Assembly: GCF_003259225.1 (NCBI RefSeq)
Contig: NZ_QHJF01000022.1
Location: 1 to 64,000 of the forward strand
Length of the DNA: 64,000 bases
Direction of reading: 5' to 3'
Source: Marinomonas arctica
Lineage (GTDB): Bacteria; Pseudomonadota; Gammaproteobacteria; Pseudomonadales; Marinomonadaceae
Below the pieces are notes generated by a model that did not search any database, was not told where the DNA came from, and was given only the letters and a program-made list of their open reading frames with translations. Positions 35,434 to 44,900 of this stretch are shown piece by piece. Position 1 is the first letter of the stretch. Every line of letters begins with the position of its first letter. Position numbers and translations under genes: made by a program.

Positions 35434-35461
35434 GGGCCATGGCAATCTGTACCATTGGCCC
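35434..35461. terminator. Hairpin between cheW-like gene and argA
   Basis: GGGCCATGG and CCATTGGCCC pair with one bulged base around an 8-nt loop, in the 60-bp gap between two convergent genes. U-runs are weak. Confidence 0.6.
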
Positions 35462-35481
35462 TCCCTTGTTTACTTAATATT

Positions 35482-36792
35482 TTAGAGTGGTTTAGAGAAT
35501 ATTTTAGAGTTTCTTTGATAGTTATAAAGCGCCTGTTTTTGCGTCGGCAGGCTGGCTAATGTGGTTTCACTAAAGCCACGCTCAATAAACCAGTGTGCAG
35601 TACGAGTGGTTAGCAGGAAGAGCGTCGAGAGATTTTGTTGCTTGGCTGCTTGTTCTATTCCTTTCAGGAGTCGCTCACCGCGATTTGAGCCACGATAGTC
35701 CGGTGAGACAGCAAGGCAGGCTAATTCTCCAGCATATTCTTGTTCAAACGGATACAGTGCGGCACAGGCGACGATTGCACCATCTCGTTCGATAACAATA
35801 AATCTATCTATTTCGTTTTCTAATAATTCTCTCGAGCGTCTCACTAAGATGCCTTTCTCTTCTAACGGCGACAAAAGTGCCATCATGCCACCCACATCGT
35901 CAATGTGAGCAGGACGTAACTGCTCATAGCTGTCTTCGTCTATCATGGTGCCAGAGCCCTCACGAGTGAAGAGTTCTCTTAATAGGCCACCGTTCTCGTT
36001 ATAAGAAATTAAATGTGCTCTAGGGACACCTTGACGAACGGCTTGGACGCAAGCATCTAATGCGGCATGTGTCATATTGGACAGTGATTGAGCTTTGAGA
36101 ATGGCTTCAGCGTCCTTGGTCAATAGCTCTGAATAAAGCTCACCATCTTCTTTAAAAATCCCTTCTTCTTCCGAAAAAATAACCAGTTTATCCGCTTTCA
36201 GTTGAACGGCGGCCTGAATGGCCACATCTTCGCTTTTTAAATTAAAAACTTCGCCAGTGGGCGAAAAACCGAGATGCGGTAAAAGCACCATGTTGTCGTC
36301 TTCAAGCAGACGAAAAATCGCCTCTGTATCGATTCGACGAACTTCACCCGAATGTCCGTAGTCTATGCCATCAACCACGCCTAAAGGACGGGCAATGACG
36401 TAGTTGCCGCTACATACTTTTAAGCGGGCACCATCCATGGGGGTATTGGAAAGGCCCATAGAGAGTTGCGCCTCGAGCTGTACTCGCACCGCCGCCGATG
36501 CTTGGATAACATCCAGCAATTGGTCTTGTGGTGTAATGCGATAGTTGTCTTCAACTCGGCTAATAATGCGCTTATTTTCTAGAATTCTATTGATTTGTGG
36601 ACGTGCGCCTTGTACCAAGACTAAGCGAATGCCTAGAGAATCTAACAACGCAAGGTCGTGAATAATACTTGAGAAATGTGTACATTCGACGGCTTCCCCA
36701 GGAATTAGGATGACAAAGGTTTTCCCTCTGTGGGCATTGATATAAGGGGATGAATGGCGGAACCAGTCCACATATTTGAGATCTTCAGGCAC
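35482..36792 (-). CDS. argA: N-acetylglutamate synthase
   Basis: Commits glutamate to arginine synthesis. About 437 residues: an amino-acid kinase-like domain (YINAHRGKTFVILIPGEAV, MDGARLKVCSGNYVIARPLG) that binds arginine as feedback inhibitor, then a C-terminal GNAT acetyltransferase (LACLAVSPDYRGSNRGERLL, HWFIERGF). I prefer the GTG start at 36792, which has GAGGA five bases upstream and overlaps the argE stop; an ATG 12 nt earlier and a longer start are also in frame. The argE-argA order with overlap implies one transcript. Confidence 0.94.
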   Translation of the reverse strand: MPEDLKYVDWFRHSSPYINAHRGKTFVILIPGEAVECTHFSSIIHDLALLDSLGIRLVLVQGARPQINRILENKRIISRVEDNYRITPQDQLLDVIQASAAVRVQLEAQLSMGLSNTPMDGARLKVCSGNYVIARPLGVVDGIDYGHSGEVRRIDTEAIFRLLEDDNMVLLPHLGFSPTGEVFNLKSEDVAIQAAVQLKADKLVIFSEEEGIFKEDGELYSELLTKDAEAILKAQSLSNMTHAALDACVQAVRQGVPRAHLISYNENGGLLRELFTREGSGTMIDEDSYEQLRPAHIDDVGGMMALLSPLEEKGILVRRSRELLENEIDRFIVIERDGAIVACAALYPFEQEYAGELACLAVSPDYRGSNRGERLLKGIEQAAKQQNLSTLFLLTTRTAHWFIERGFSETTLASLPTQKQALYNYQRNSKIFSKPL

Positions 36793-37969
36793 GCTGTTCC
36801 TCATTTTTCTGCTCGTTTGTTTGAAGGCAAAACCGCTCAATTAGACCGCGAATTACCTCTTGCATAGGTTGTATTTGATCTAGGGCCATGAATTCGTTTG
36901 GTTGATGCGCCTGATCAATAGAGCCTGGGCCGAGTATCAAGGTTTCCATTCCAAGCTGGTTCAGGAAAGAGCCTTCCGTCGCGAAAGCGACTGTACTTGC
37001 TTGACGATTCGTTAAAGCCTCACAGGCTTTTATGATATCCGATTCAATAGGCGTATAAAAAGACGGCACATCAGCAAATAAACTACTCAACTGTATTATT
37101 GTGCCAGTTTTTTCTTCGATACGGGGCAATATTTGAGCGATTTCTGCCATTAAGGCTTGGTTGCTCATGCCTGGCAGGGCCCGTAAGTCAAATTCCAGTT
37201 CACAACGGCCACATATTCGATTGGGATTATCACCGCCGTGGATACAACCAAAGTTCATGGTTGGATAATCGATGACAAAGCTGGCATCACGATAGTTTGC
37301 TTTCAGCTGCTGGCGAAAGATCATTAACTCTGACATGACGGCATGCATGGCATCTAGGGCATTATTTCCCAAAGAAGGATTGGAAGAATGTCCTGCTTGG
37401 CCGGTGACTTGAATGCGCTCCATCATAATGCCTTTGTGGGCATAAATGGGGGTTAATGACGTCGGCTCACCAATCAAAGCGTATCTGGCTTTAATTTTAT
37501 TCTGATCAACCAACGCTCGAGCGCCAGACATAGAGCTTTCTTCGTCAGCAGTCGCTAAAATGATAAGTGGCTGTTTTACATCAGAGAGCTGCATTTGACG
37601 AACGGTATCAAGCACGATGGCGAAAAAGCCTTTCATATCGCAGCTCCCAAGACCGTAGAGTTTGTGGTCTCTTTCTTCGAGCTTGAAAGGGTCGGATTTC
37701 CAACGACCCTTATCGTAAGGGACCGTATCCGTATGCCCAGCCAGAACCAAACCGCCATCGCCAGTGCCTAACGTGGCTATGAGATTGAACTTGTTTGGTT
37801 GATCTGGGAGTGGCATCACCTCACATTGAAAGCCTTGAGAGCTTAGCCAGTTTTCGAGTAATTGAATAACGCCTTTATTTGACTGATCCCAGTGAGCTTG
37901 ACTACAACTGATAGAAGGCGATGCAACAAGTTGTGACATCATACTAATGAGCGATGGAAGTGCGGGCAT
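36785..37969 (-). CDS. argE: Acetylornithine deacetylase
   Basis: 394-residue M20-family zinc peptidase that releases ornithine from N-acetylornithine. Metal and catalytic segments are visible: LAGHTDTVPYDKGRW, the GLGSCDMKGF motif, ATADEESSMSGARAL and YALIGEPTSLTPIYAHKG. Divergent from the CYTH gene. It overlaps argA at its 3' end. Having both ArgE and the ArgA type synthase indicates a linear acetyl pathway rather than recycling by ArgJ. Confidence 0.95.
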   Translation of the reverse strand: MPALPSLISMMSQLVASPSISCSQAHWDQSNKGVIQLLENWLSSQGFQCEVMPLPDQPNKFNLIATLGTGDGGLVLAGHTDTVPYDKGRWKSDPFKLEERDHKLYGLGSCDMKGFFAIVLDTVRQMQLSDVKQPLIILATADEESSMSGARALVDQNKIKARYALIGEPTSLTPIYAHKGIMMERIQVTGQAGHSSNPSLGNNALDAMHAVMSELMIFRQQLKANYRDASFVIDYPTMNFGCIHGGDNPNRICGRCELEFDLRALPGMSNQALMAEIAQILPRIEEKTGTIIQLSSLFADVPSFYTPIESDIIKACEALTNRQASTVAFATEGSFLNQLGMETLILGPGSIDQAHQPNEFMALDQIQPMQEVIRGLIERFCLQTNEQKNEEQRA

Positions 37970-38099
37970 AAAGGGTATTCCTTGAATCCAAGTTATTGTC
38001 GAATATTACTACTGTAAGCTAGGCATCTGGTACACTTGCTCGCACATTATTTTTCTTTGTTGTTTGCTCAACAGCAAAGGTTTTAGAGGTTTGTATATT

Positions 38100-39047
38100 A
38101 TGGCTACCGAGCTAGAGCTAAAGTTAATGCTTCACTCTGACTATCTCAAGTCCGCCAGCGATTTTCTTGATGAAATTTGCGCATTGTCAGACACGGATGA
38201 TCAATCTCGTCAGCCTACTTTGGCTTTGATGAACGCCTATTTTGATACAGAAAATGCTGATTTAATGCAAGGTGGTATGGCTCTGCGCATTCGAGCGGTG
38301 AACAATACGTTTATTCAAACAGTCAAAACCCGTGGCAGTGATCGTATCGGCATGCATGCGCGTGGCGAATGGGAATGGTTTATACCGAATGATCATTTGG
38401 ATTTATCCCTTTTAGCAGAGGTTCCATTACCTGATGTATTGCAAGATATGTCTTGGAGTAGGGAGCTGATAGAAGTTTATCGTACCGATTTTGAGAGACA
38501 AGTTTGGAACGTTAGATTTCAAGCAACCACAATGGAAGTCGTGTGTGATCATGGTTTCGTCATCTCGCCTTACGGTAAAGATGCGATCTGTGAGTTGGAG
38601 TTGGAGCTTAAAGAAGGCAATGAAGCGGGCTTGTATCAGTTTGCTTTGCAATTGGCAGAGCGTGTCCCTGTGCAGGTGAGTATTGTCTCGAAGGCCCAGC
38701 GAGGGGTGCGTTTAAAATATGGACAAATAGAGTTTCCTAATAAACCTCTGCAGACCGCCAATACAATTGTTTTAGCAGCGTATTGGTATGAAGTGTGGTT
38801 AGTCTATTGGGAAGCGATGCACTTCATGGAGGACGAGGCGCTGATGCAACCTTTTCGTCATTCTATATCGCAATTAAAGGCGTATTTACCTAATGACTTG
38901 GTTGAGGTAGTAAACGATCTTGATCGTCAATTAGAGTCATGTCTGATGGTTGAAGAGGTGATGATGTTGACAAAATTGGCCAGTATAAAGCAAATTGGTA
39001 TAGCGATGCTTAAGATTGGCCAATGGCTAAATCAACAAACCGCTTAA
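38100..39047 (+). CDS. CYTH-domain inorganic triphosphatase (YgiF-like)
   Basis: 315 residues from the ATG preceded by AGAGG. The N-terminal CYTH domain is marked by ELELKLML (the EXEXK motif), LRIRAVNNTFIQTVKTRG and CELELELKEG; known relatives hydrolyse inorganic triphosphate. The C-terminal 100 residues look like a shortened helical CHAD region rather than a full one (E. coli YgiF has 433 residues). It sits directly upstream of glnE, the same neighbourhood as ygiF-glnE in E. coli, which supports the identity. Confidence 0.88.
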   Translation: MATELELKLMLHSDYLKSASDFLDEICALSDTDDQSRQPTLALMNAYFDTENADLMQGGMALRIRAVNNTFIQTVKTRGSDRIGMHARGEWEWFIPNDHLDLSLLAEVPLPDVLQDMSWSRELIEVYRTDFERQVWNVRFQATTMEVVCDHGFVISPYGKDAICELELELKEGNEAGLYQFALQLAERVPVQVSIVSKAQRGVRLKYGQIEFPNKPLQTANTIVLAAYWYEVWLVYWEAMHFMEDEALMQPFRHSISQLKAYLPNDLVEVVNDLDRQLESCLMVEEVMMLTKLASIKQIGIAMLKIGQWLNQQTA

Positions 39048-39097
39048 CCTAACGTTTGTCGTGATAACGTAAAAAATAAAAAAGTAAGGAAACCCTT

Positions 39098-42028
39098 TTG
39101 ACCCCTCCAAATTTGAATCCCAATTATACACTTTTTTGCGAACAATCTGCTTCTCGTTTCTTGTTATTGGAACAGGTCCAAGAGTCAAGACAACGGCATG
39201 GTCTTGATCTGTTGAGCTCTGAACAAATCGCGATGTTAGAGCCATTGTGGGTGTTAAGTGATTACTTACACAAGCAATGCACGCGGTTTCCTCGGTGGTT
39301 AGATGATTTGTTGGTGCTGGAGACATTACCAGAGCGACCTTCTAAAGAGGCTCTAATGGCGGGTGAGGCCTATTTCGCTCATGAGGCCAATGCTTGTCTT
39401 CACGTTGCTCAAGACGCGTTAGATGAGGCTAGCTTTGTTAAGCGTTTGCGTCTGTATCGTCAGTGGTGGATGGTGCGGCTGATCGCCTTAGACATTCAGC
39501 AACGTCTCTCCTTAACCGAGCTGACGGCGCGTTTGAGTGGATTGGCCGATGCCTGCGTGAACGCCAGCTTACAATGGACTGAGCAGCATTACCTAGCCTT
39601 GTACGGTCAGGCGTTGGACAGCAACAGCCAGCCTCAGTCGATGATTGTTATTGGTATGGGGAAATTGGGGGGAAACGAGTTAAACCTATCTTCCGACATC
39701 GATTTGATTTTTGCCTTTCGTGAGCATGGTGACACCCAAGGTGGTAAAAAAAGTCTGTCTCACCAAGAATATTTTACTAAGTTGGGACAAAAACTGATTC
39801 AGCATTTGGATCAAGTGACCGCAGATGGTTTTGTTTTTCGGGTGGACATGCGTTTGCGCCCCTTTGGTCAATCTGGTGCTTTGGTGTTAAACATGGACTC
39901 ACTGGAAAACTATTACCAAGATCAAGGGCGAGATTGGGAACGTTACGCGATGATTAAAGCCCGTGTCATGTCTGGAAACGCCTTAGATATACGTGAATTT
40001 GAAACGTTACGTCGGCCCTTTGTCTATCGTAAATATTTAGATTTTGGTGCGATTGGTGCGCTGCGTGATCTTAAGCAAATGATCGCTAAAGAAGTGCGCC
40101 GTAAAGGCATTGAGCACAACATCAAACTGGGGGAGGGTGGTATTCGAGAGGTTGAGTTTATCGCTCAAGCTTTACAAATATTACATGGAGGGCGAGACCA
40201 AGGGTTGCAAACCCCCGCCTTATTGAAAGTCTTGCCCTATCTTGCTAAGCATGATTATTTGCCCGTCGAGGAAATGGACCAATTACGTGAAGCTTATTTG
40301 CTTCTTCGTCGAACAGAACATGCATTGCAAGCGGTCAACGATGAGCAAACGCAACTGTTGCCAGAAGAGGAGCGTGCGCGTACACGTATTGCCTTAATGG
40401 TGGGGTTTTCATCGTGGGACGCGTTGGATAAGCGCTTGTGGGAAGTGCGCAAAAATGTGCATCGCTCTTTTGTGGCGTTAATCGACGATGGTCATGAAAC
40501 GAGTGAGGAGGTAAAGCATCAGGAAACGTGGCGCTTACTCATTAAACGCCCAGAGGACAGAGAAGCCATAGACGATGCAATTGGGCTGATCGCTTGGCAA
40601 GATCAAGAAGCCAGTATCACACGAATTTCTCAATTGCTTAGCTCACGTACAGTCGTATTTATGCAACCTATTGGGCAAGAACGTCTTGCGGTATTTTTAG
40701 CCGCCTTGATGAGCAAATTAACCGATGAAGCCAATCCTGATTTAGTGCTTGAACGGGTGTTTCCAATACTGGAAGCCGTATTACGCCGCACGGCCTACCT
40801 AGTATTGTTGTGTGAAAACCAAACGGCATTGACTCATCTTATTCGTTTGTGTCGAGAAAGTATGTGGTTCACCGAAGCTATTTCAGCGACACCCGCATTG
40901 CTGGATGAGCTTCTGGACGCCAATACTTTATTTTCACCGCCCGATAAAATCATGCTGGCGGAAGAACTTCAGCAAATATTATTACGTTTGCCTGAAGAGG
41001 ATGAAGAAGCTCAAATGGACGCCATGCGACGCTTTAGGCGTTCTATTATTCTGCGTATTGCGGCTTGCGATATCACAGAAATATTGCCTGTGATGAAAGT
41101 GAGTGATCACTTAACTTGGTTGGCAGAAGTGCTTTTAGATCAAGTATTGCAACAGTCTTGGCAATATTTGACTAAGAAGCATGGTTTCCCCGTGAGCCAA
41201 GGCGAAGTCGCTTTCACACCGCAATTGGCGATTATTGGTTATGGCAAATCAGGGGGCTGGGAGCTTGGCTACGATTCCGATCTTGATCTGGTGTTTATTC
41301 ATGATGCGCAAGCAACGGGACAGACAAACGGTGAGCGGAGTATCGATAATCTGACTTTTTATACCCGGCTGGGTCAGCGTCTTATTCACATGATAACCAG
41401 CTTTACCGCGGCTGGGCGTCTGTATGAAGTAGACATGCGTTTGCGTCCTTCTGGTAATTCTGGTCTATTGGTTTCGAGTTTAGAAGCCTTCAAAGATTAT
41501 CAGCAAAAAGAGGCTTGGGTGTGGGAGCACCAAGCGCTGACCCGCTCTCGTGGATTAGCGGGAGAACCCAATTTATTGGCGAAATTTGAAGATTGCCGTA
41601 AAGACATTATCGCATCGATTCGAGAGCGTAGTGAGCTCAAAGCGGAAGTGATTAAAATGCGTGAAAAAATGCGTGCGCATCTTGATACCGGCGGCAAAGA
41701 AAAAGGTTTTGACCTCAAGCAAGGCGCGGGCGGTATTATAGACATTGAGTTTATGGTGCAGTATTTGGTGTTGGCTTGGTCGTGTAAATACCCAGAGTTG
41801 ATGCGCTTCTCTGATAATGTGCGTCAATTAGAAGCCGCTGCTTTGGTTGGTTTGATTGGGGCCGAACAGGCTGAAAAAATGACCGATACCTATACACTTT
41901 ATCGATCTCTAACGCATCGCCTAAGCCTGCAGCAACAGGGTCGAGTCGTGCAAAAAGATACCCTAGTGGATAACCAGAACCTAGTAAGTCAGTACTGGGA
42001 AAATTTTATAAGTAATGAGCAGATTTAA
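39098..42028 (+). CDS. glnE: Glutamine synthetase adenylyltransferase/adenylyl-removing enzyme
   Basis: 976-residue two-headed enzyme that adenylylates and deadenylylates glutamine synthetase in response to PII and glutamine. The N-terminal removase head has GMGKLGGNELNLSSDIDLIF near residue 190, and the C-terminal transferase head GYGKSGGWELGYDSDLDLVF near 715; in each the DxD metal pair is present. Translation appears to begin at a TTG, with AAGGA eight bases ahead, since no ATG with family-like sequence follows soon. An orphan PII gene lies about 14 kb away. Confidence 0.95.
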   Translation: MTPPNLNPNYTLFCEQSASRFLLLEQVQESRQRHGLDLLSSEQIAMLEPLWVLSDYLHKQCTRFPRWLDDLLVLETLPERPSKEALMAGEAYFAHEANACLHVAQDALDEASFVKRLRLYRQWWMVRLIALDIQQRLSLTELTARLSGLADACVNASLQWTEQHYLALYGQALDSNSQPQSMIVIGMGKLGGNELNLSSDIDLIFAFREHGDTQGGKKSLSHQEYFTKLGQKLIQHLDQVTADGFVFRVDMRLRPFGQSGALVLNMDSLENYYQDQGRDWERYAMIKARVMSGNALDIREFETLRRPFVYRKYLDFGAIGALRDLKQMIAKEVRRKGIEHNIKLGEGGIREVEFIAQALQILHGGRDQGLQTPALLKVLPYLAKHDYLPVEEMDQLREAYLLLRRTEHALQAVNDEQTQLLPEEERARTRIALMVGFSSWDALDKRLWEVRKNVHRSFVALIDDGHETSEEVKHQETWRLLIKRPEDREAIDDAIGLIAWQDQEASITRISQLLSSRTVVFMQPIGQERLAVFLAALMSKLTDEANPDLVLERVFPILEAVLRRTAYLVLLCENQTALTHLIRLCRESMWFTEAISATPALLDELLDANTLFSPPDKIMLAEELQQILLRLPEEDEEAQMDAMRRFRRSIILRIAACDITEILPVMKVSDHLTWLAEVLLDQVLQQSWQYLTKKHGFPVSQGEVAFTPQLAIIGYGKSGGWELGYDSDLDLVFIHDAQATGQTNGERSIDNLTFYTRLGQRLIHMITSFTAAGRLYEVDMRLRPSGNSGLLVSSLEAFKDYQQKEAWVWEHQALTRSRGLAGEPNLLAKFEDCRKDIIASIRERSELKAEVIKMREKMRAHLDTGGKEKGFDLKQGAGGIIDIEFMVQYLVLAWSCKYPELMRFSDNVRQLEAAALVGLIGAEQAEKMTDTYTLYRSLTHRLSLQQQGRVVQKDTLVDNQNLVSQYWENFISNEQI

Positions 42029-42172
42029 TGGCGATAATTCTTGTGAAAAGATGTTCGTAAATTGACCAAGTATCAGCTACACTTTAAACCATTGGTGTAT
42101 TTTTGAACAGTTAGTCATTTTTTGAAATAACTTATTGCCAACGATACAAATTGATAGCTAATAGGAGGAACG

Positions 42173-42382
42173 ATGCCAAGCATTAATGGTATGAGTAGTC
42201 CTGCGATGGATTATGCGAGTGAAGTTTACAGCGCGAATTTAGCCAAAGCAGCTCAAGAGCAGCGTGGTAAGCAGAGTCTTGAATTGTTAGAGGCGGCCGC
42301 AAAAAGTGTGACGCCAGCCGCCAGCAGTGGTTCGCATACTACAACCGATAATCTCGGTCAGAACATTAACGTGAACGTTTGA
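42173..42382 (+). CDS. Small protein, possible YjfB-type motility protein
   Basis: 69 residues preceded by an excellent ribosome site (AGGAGGAACG). N-terminal methionine/serine/alanine-rich helix (MDYASEVYSANLAKAAQEQ), a Ser/Ala/Thr linker and a C-terminal NLGQNINVNV. The helix-linker-(LG)xxINV layout and size remind me of the putative motility protein YjfB family, but I cannot confirm it. Own terminator; no flagellar genes nearby. A real small gene is well supported, its function is not. Confidence 0.7.
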   Translation: MPSINGMSSPAMDYASEVYSANLAKAAQEQRGKQSLELLEAAAKSVTPAASSGSHTTTDNLGQNINVNV

Positions 42383-42427
42383 TACGATGTAAAAAGCGTT
42401 TATTTGAAATGCACTGTACGAAATAAC

Positions 42428-42460
42428 AAAAAGCCCTCTAGTGCATCTAGCGGGCTTTTT
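42428..42460. terminator. Bidirectional terminator
   Basis: AAAAAGCCC-CTAG and CTAG-GGGCTTTTT with one mismatch, between the small gene and the convergent sbmA gene. Confidence 0.88.
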
Positions 42461-42485
42461 GTTTAAACGGACTCAGGCCATAAAA

Positions 42486-43766
42486 TTACGGTTGTGTTTC
42501 GATAAAATGCTGGTCTTCGGCTGGTAACGGTTGGTTATCGATAGCGGCCTCAAACGCTTTAAGACGTTTGTAAATTGACAGCAGTTCAACAATCGTCGTC
42601 CACGAATTGACTAAAAATTGAAACGACCCCTCGACTTGATTAAAAGCATTACTTATACGTTGGAAGATGCCTAAAGTAAGGGTGCCAGCTACAATAGAAG
42701 GCCCGAGAGCAATGAGGGGGACTAAAACCCCAGCCTGTAAGTAGCCATATCGAACTATGTTAAAATACAAATAATTAGCATAGAGATTAAAGTAGTTTTT
42801 ACGTACGTTCGTGAATAATTCCGCTAGTGTAATTGGTTCTGCTCTATCTGAATTGTCTTCACCATAAACCAGTTCTTTACGATAAGCGGCTTCGACTCGT
42901 TGGTTTTTGAATTCCAGCCCAGGCAAGCGAATACCCGCTACAGCTAGGAGTGTCGTGCCTATTATGGACCATATAATAGCGATAAAAACTAACGCTTGAG
43001 GGACTTCTCCTAAGAAAGGAAGCTCTTTAACGTAGGATGATAACCCCCACAATACAGGAAGAAACGCCAGTAATGTCATCATTGAGTCTAAGAAGCGCAC
43101 ACCTAACGTTTCAACAATACTGGCGAAGCGCATAGTATCTTCTTGAATACGTTGAGAGGCTCCTTCAATATGACGAACCTGTTGCCATTTGGAAGCGTAA
43201 TAGTTATTCATGGCGGTGCGCCATCTGAATACATAGTGGCTAACAAAAAAGCTATTTAATACAGCGACTGCAATAAATACAAATGCGATACCAGCAAAAG
43301 TGAAAAGTTGAGCAAAATATTCATCAAGGGTGATGCTATTTGGTGCGCTTAGTGCTTTTTGAATTAAGTCGTAAAAACTGCCGTACCATTCATTTATCAT
43401 GACGCTCACTTGGACTTGGAACCAAGTAATGAACACAATTAACCCTGAACCAACCACCGACCATTTAGCCCATTTCTGACCACCGTAGATGACCCAACCG
43501 CCAATAAATATGGCATAACAAACGGCCATGTATTGGTAAAGCCACACATCCAATGCGGTACTTTGTGCACTCTGAAAGGCGCTTTGGGCTGCGGCGTCAG
43601 CGCCTTCCGCTAAAGCATCAGGAAAGTGGACACCAAACAGAGAACCTAGACTTAAAATGTGTCCTAAGTCCTGCACGATAGCATACCAGCCAATGACACA
43701 GACAAGTGCCCACAGGGCAAAGCTAAGAAAGAAGAGTTTGGGTTTAGGAAAGAAAGAATGAAACAC
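42486..43766 (-). CDS. sbmA: SbmA/BacA-like peptide transporter
   Basis: 426-residue inner-membrane protein with about seven or eight membrane spans and strong resemblance to E. coli SbmA: MFHSFFPKPKLFFLS at the N-terminus, FFVSHYVFRWRTAMNNYY, RHIEGASQRIQEDTMRFA, and LPGLEFKNQRVEAAYRKELV. SbmA-type proteins are proton-driven importers of microcins, proline-rich antimicrobial peptides and modified oligopeptides, without their own ATPase domain. It is monocistronic, convergent with the small 69-residue gene and divergent from the PhzF-like gene. Confidence 0.93.
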   Translation of the reverse strand: MFHSFFPKPKLFFLSFALWALVCVIGWYAIVQDLGHILSLGSLFGVHFPDALAEGADAAAQSAFQSAQSTALDVWLYQYMAVCYAIFIGGWVIYGGQKWAKWSVVGSGLIVFITWFQVQVSVMINEWYGSFYDLIQKALSAPNSITLDEYFAQLFTFAGIAFVFIAVAVLNSFFVSHYVFRWRTAMNNYYASKWQQVRHIEGASQRIQEDTMRFASIVETLGVRFLDSMMTLLAFLPVLWGLSSYVKELPFLGEVPQALVFIAIIWSIIGTTLLAVAGIRLPGLEFKNQRVEAAYRKELVYGEDNSDRAEPITLAELFTNVRKNYFNLYANYLYFNIVRYGYLQAGVLVPLIALGPSIVAGTLTLGIFQRISNAFNQVEGSFQFLVNSWTTIVELLSIYKRLKAFEAAIDNQPLPAEDQHFIETQP

Positions 43767-43981
43767 GTTGTCGTTTCTCTATATCAGTTGAATAGTTCAT
43801 AAGCCATTGATTTACGCAAAGTTGTTTAATGACTCCCTACTGGAGCTTAAACCAGTCAAGTGATAATCACAATCAAGCGGCTCATCAGGAATCAGTAAAA
43901 AAGACGATAATCGCCCATGGCGAAGGCATTTTTTGCGAAATAGTTTGTTACGCTATCGAATCATGGCAATAGGAAGGTTTT

Positions 43982-44845
43982 ATGACGCGAGTTGATGTGT
44001 ATCTGATTCAAGCATTTTCGATATCAGGGCAGGGTGGGAATTTAGCGGGTGTGGTCTTGCAGGCCGATATGCTAACGGATAGCCAGAAGCAATCTATCGC
44101 GAAGCAAGTGGGTGTATCAGAAACCGCTTTTGTGAGTCAAAGCGATAGCGCGGATTTTCAGTTGTCATTTTTTACGCCAACAGTGGAAGTGGATTTTTGT
44201 GGACATGCGACCCTAAGTGCCTTTTGGTTATTGCGTCATTTACAGTGCATTCCTGCTGGGCATTATAAGCAGGAAACCAAAGCCGGTATATTAGCCGTCG
44301 AGATCACCCCAAATGGGGATGTTTTGATGAACCAGAGTTTGCCCGTGTGGTTGGCTGAATTTAGCGCAGAAGAAATAGCCCCTATGTTAGGCGTTCAGCC
44401 CGCGTTGATTGCTCAAGCTGGTTTGCCTATTCAGGCGGTTTCAACGGGATTAGTGGATATCATCGTTCCTATACCGTTTGGTTTTTTGGATTCTCTTGTT
44501 GTGGATATGGAGGCGATGTCGCACTTTTGTCAGCAACAGCATTGTGTCGGATTTCATGTCTTTGAATTGAACCCGCCAGAATCATTCTATACCGCCAGTT
44601 GTCGAAACTTTGCCCCCGCAGTAGGGATTCCTGAAGAATCGGCCACAGGCAGCTCAAGTGGCGCATTAGCTTGTTATTTGAATCGACACTTTGGTTATCT
44701 ACAAGCCGTGTTTGAGCAAGGGCGAGCGATGAACATGCCATCCTGTTTATTGACGCAACTCAGCTTAGAGGGTGGCGTATTAAAGCAGGTTCAGGTTGGC
44801 GGGGAAGGGGTATTTAATAAGCGGATTTCTATCTATGTAGATTAA
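43982..44845 (+). CDS. PhzF-family isomerase
   Basis: 287 residues, PhzC/PhzF family (diaminopimelate-epimerase-like fold). Marks are the N-terminal GNLAGVVL, the catalytic-glutamate strand GVSETAFV, DFCGHATLSAF, and RNFAPAVGIPEESATGSSSG near the C-terminal active site. No phenazine genes surround it, so it is one of the many stand-alone PhzF proteins with unknown substrates. AGGAAGG precedes the ATG and a strong terminator follows. Confidence 0.88.
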   Translation: MTRVDVYLIQAFSISGQGGNLAGVVLQADMLTDSQKQSIAKQVGVSETAFVSQSDSADFQLSFFTPTVEVDFCGHATLSAFWLLRHLQCIPAGHYKQETKAGILAVEITPNGDVLMNQSLPVWLAEFSAEEIAPMLGVQPALIAQAGLPIQAVSTGLVDIIVPIPFGFLDSLVVDMEAMSHFCQQQHCVGFHVFELNPPESFYTASCRNFAPAVGIPEESATGSSSGALACYLNRHFGYLQAVFEQGRAMNMPSCLLTQLSLEGGVLKQVQVGGEGVFNKRISIYVD

Positions 44846-44848
44846 ATA

Positions 44849-44874
44849 AAAAATCGGACCGAAGTCCGATTTTT
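44849..44874. terminator. Bidirectional terminator between phzF-like gene and argD
   Basis: AAAAATCGGAC and GTCCGATTTTT with a CGAA loop, perfect 11-bp stem. Confidence 0.92.
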
Positions 44875-44900
44875 AAGGTTTTTATCTAGTGCAAGTCGCG

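Noticed and set aside
43982..44845. Phenazine biosynthesis locus
   Set aside because: Only a PhzF-family gene is present; none of the other phz genes is in the window.
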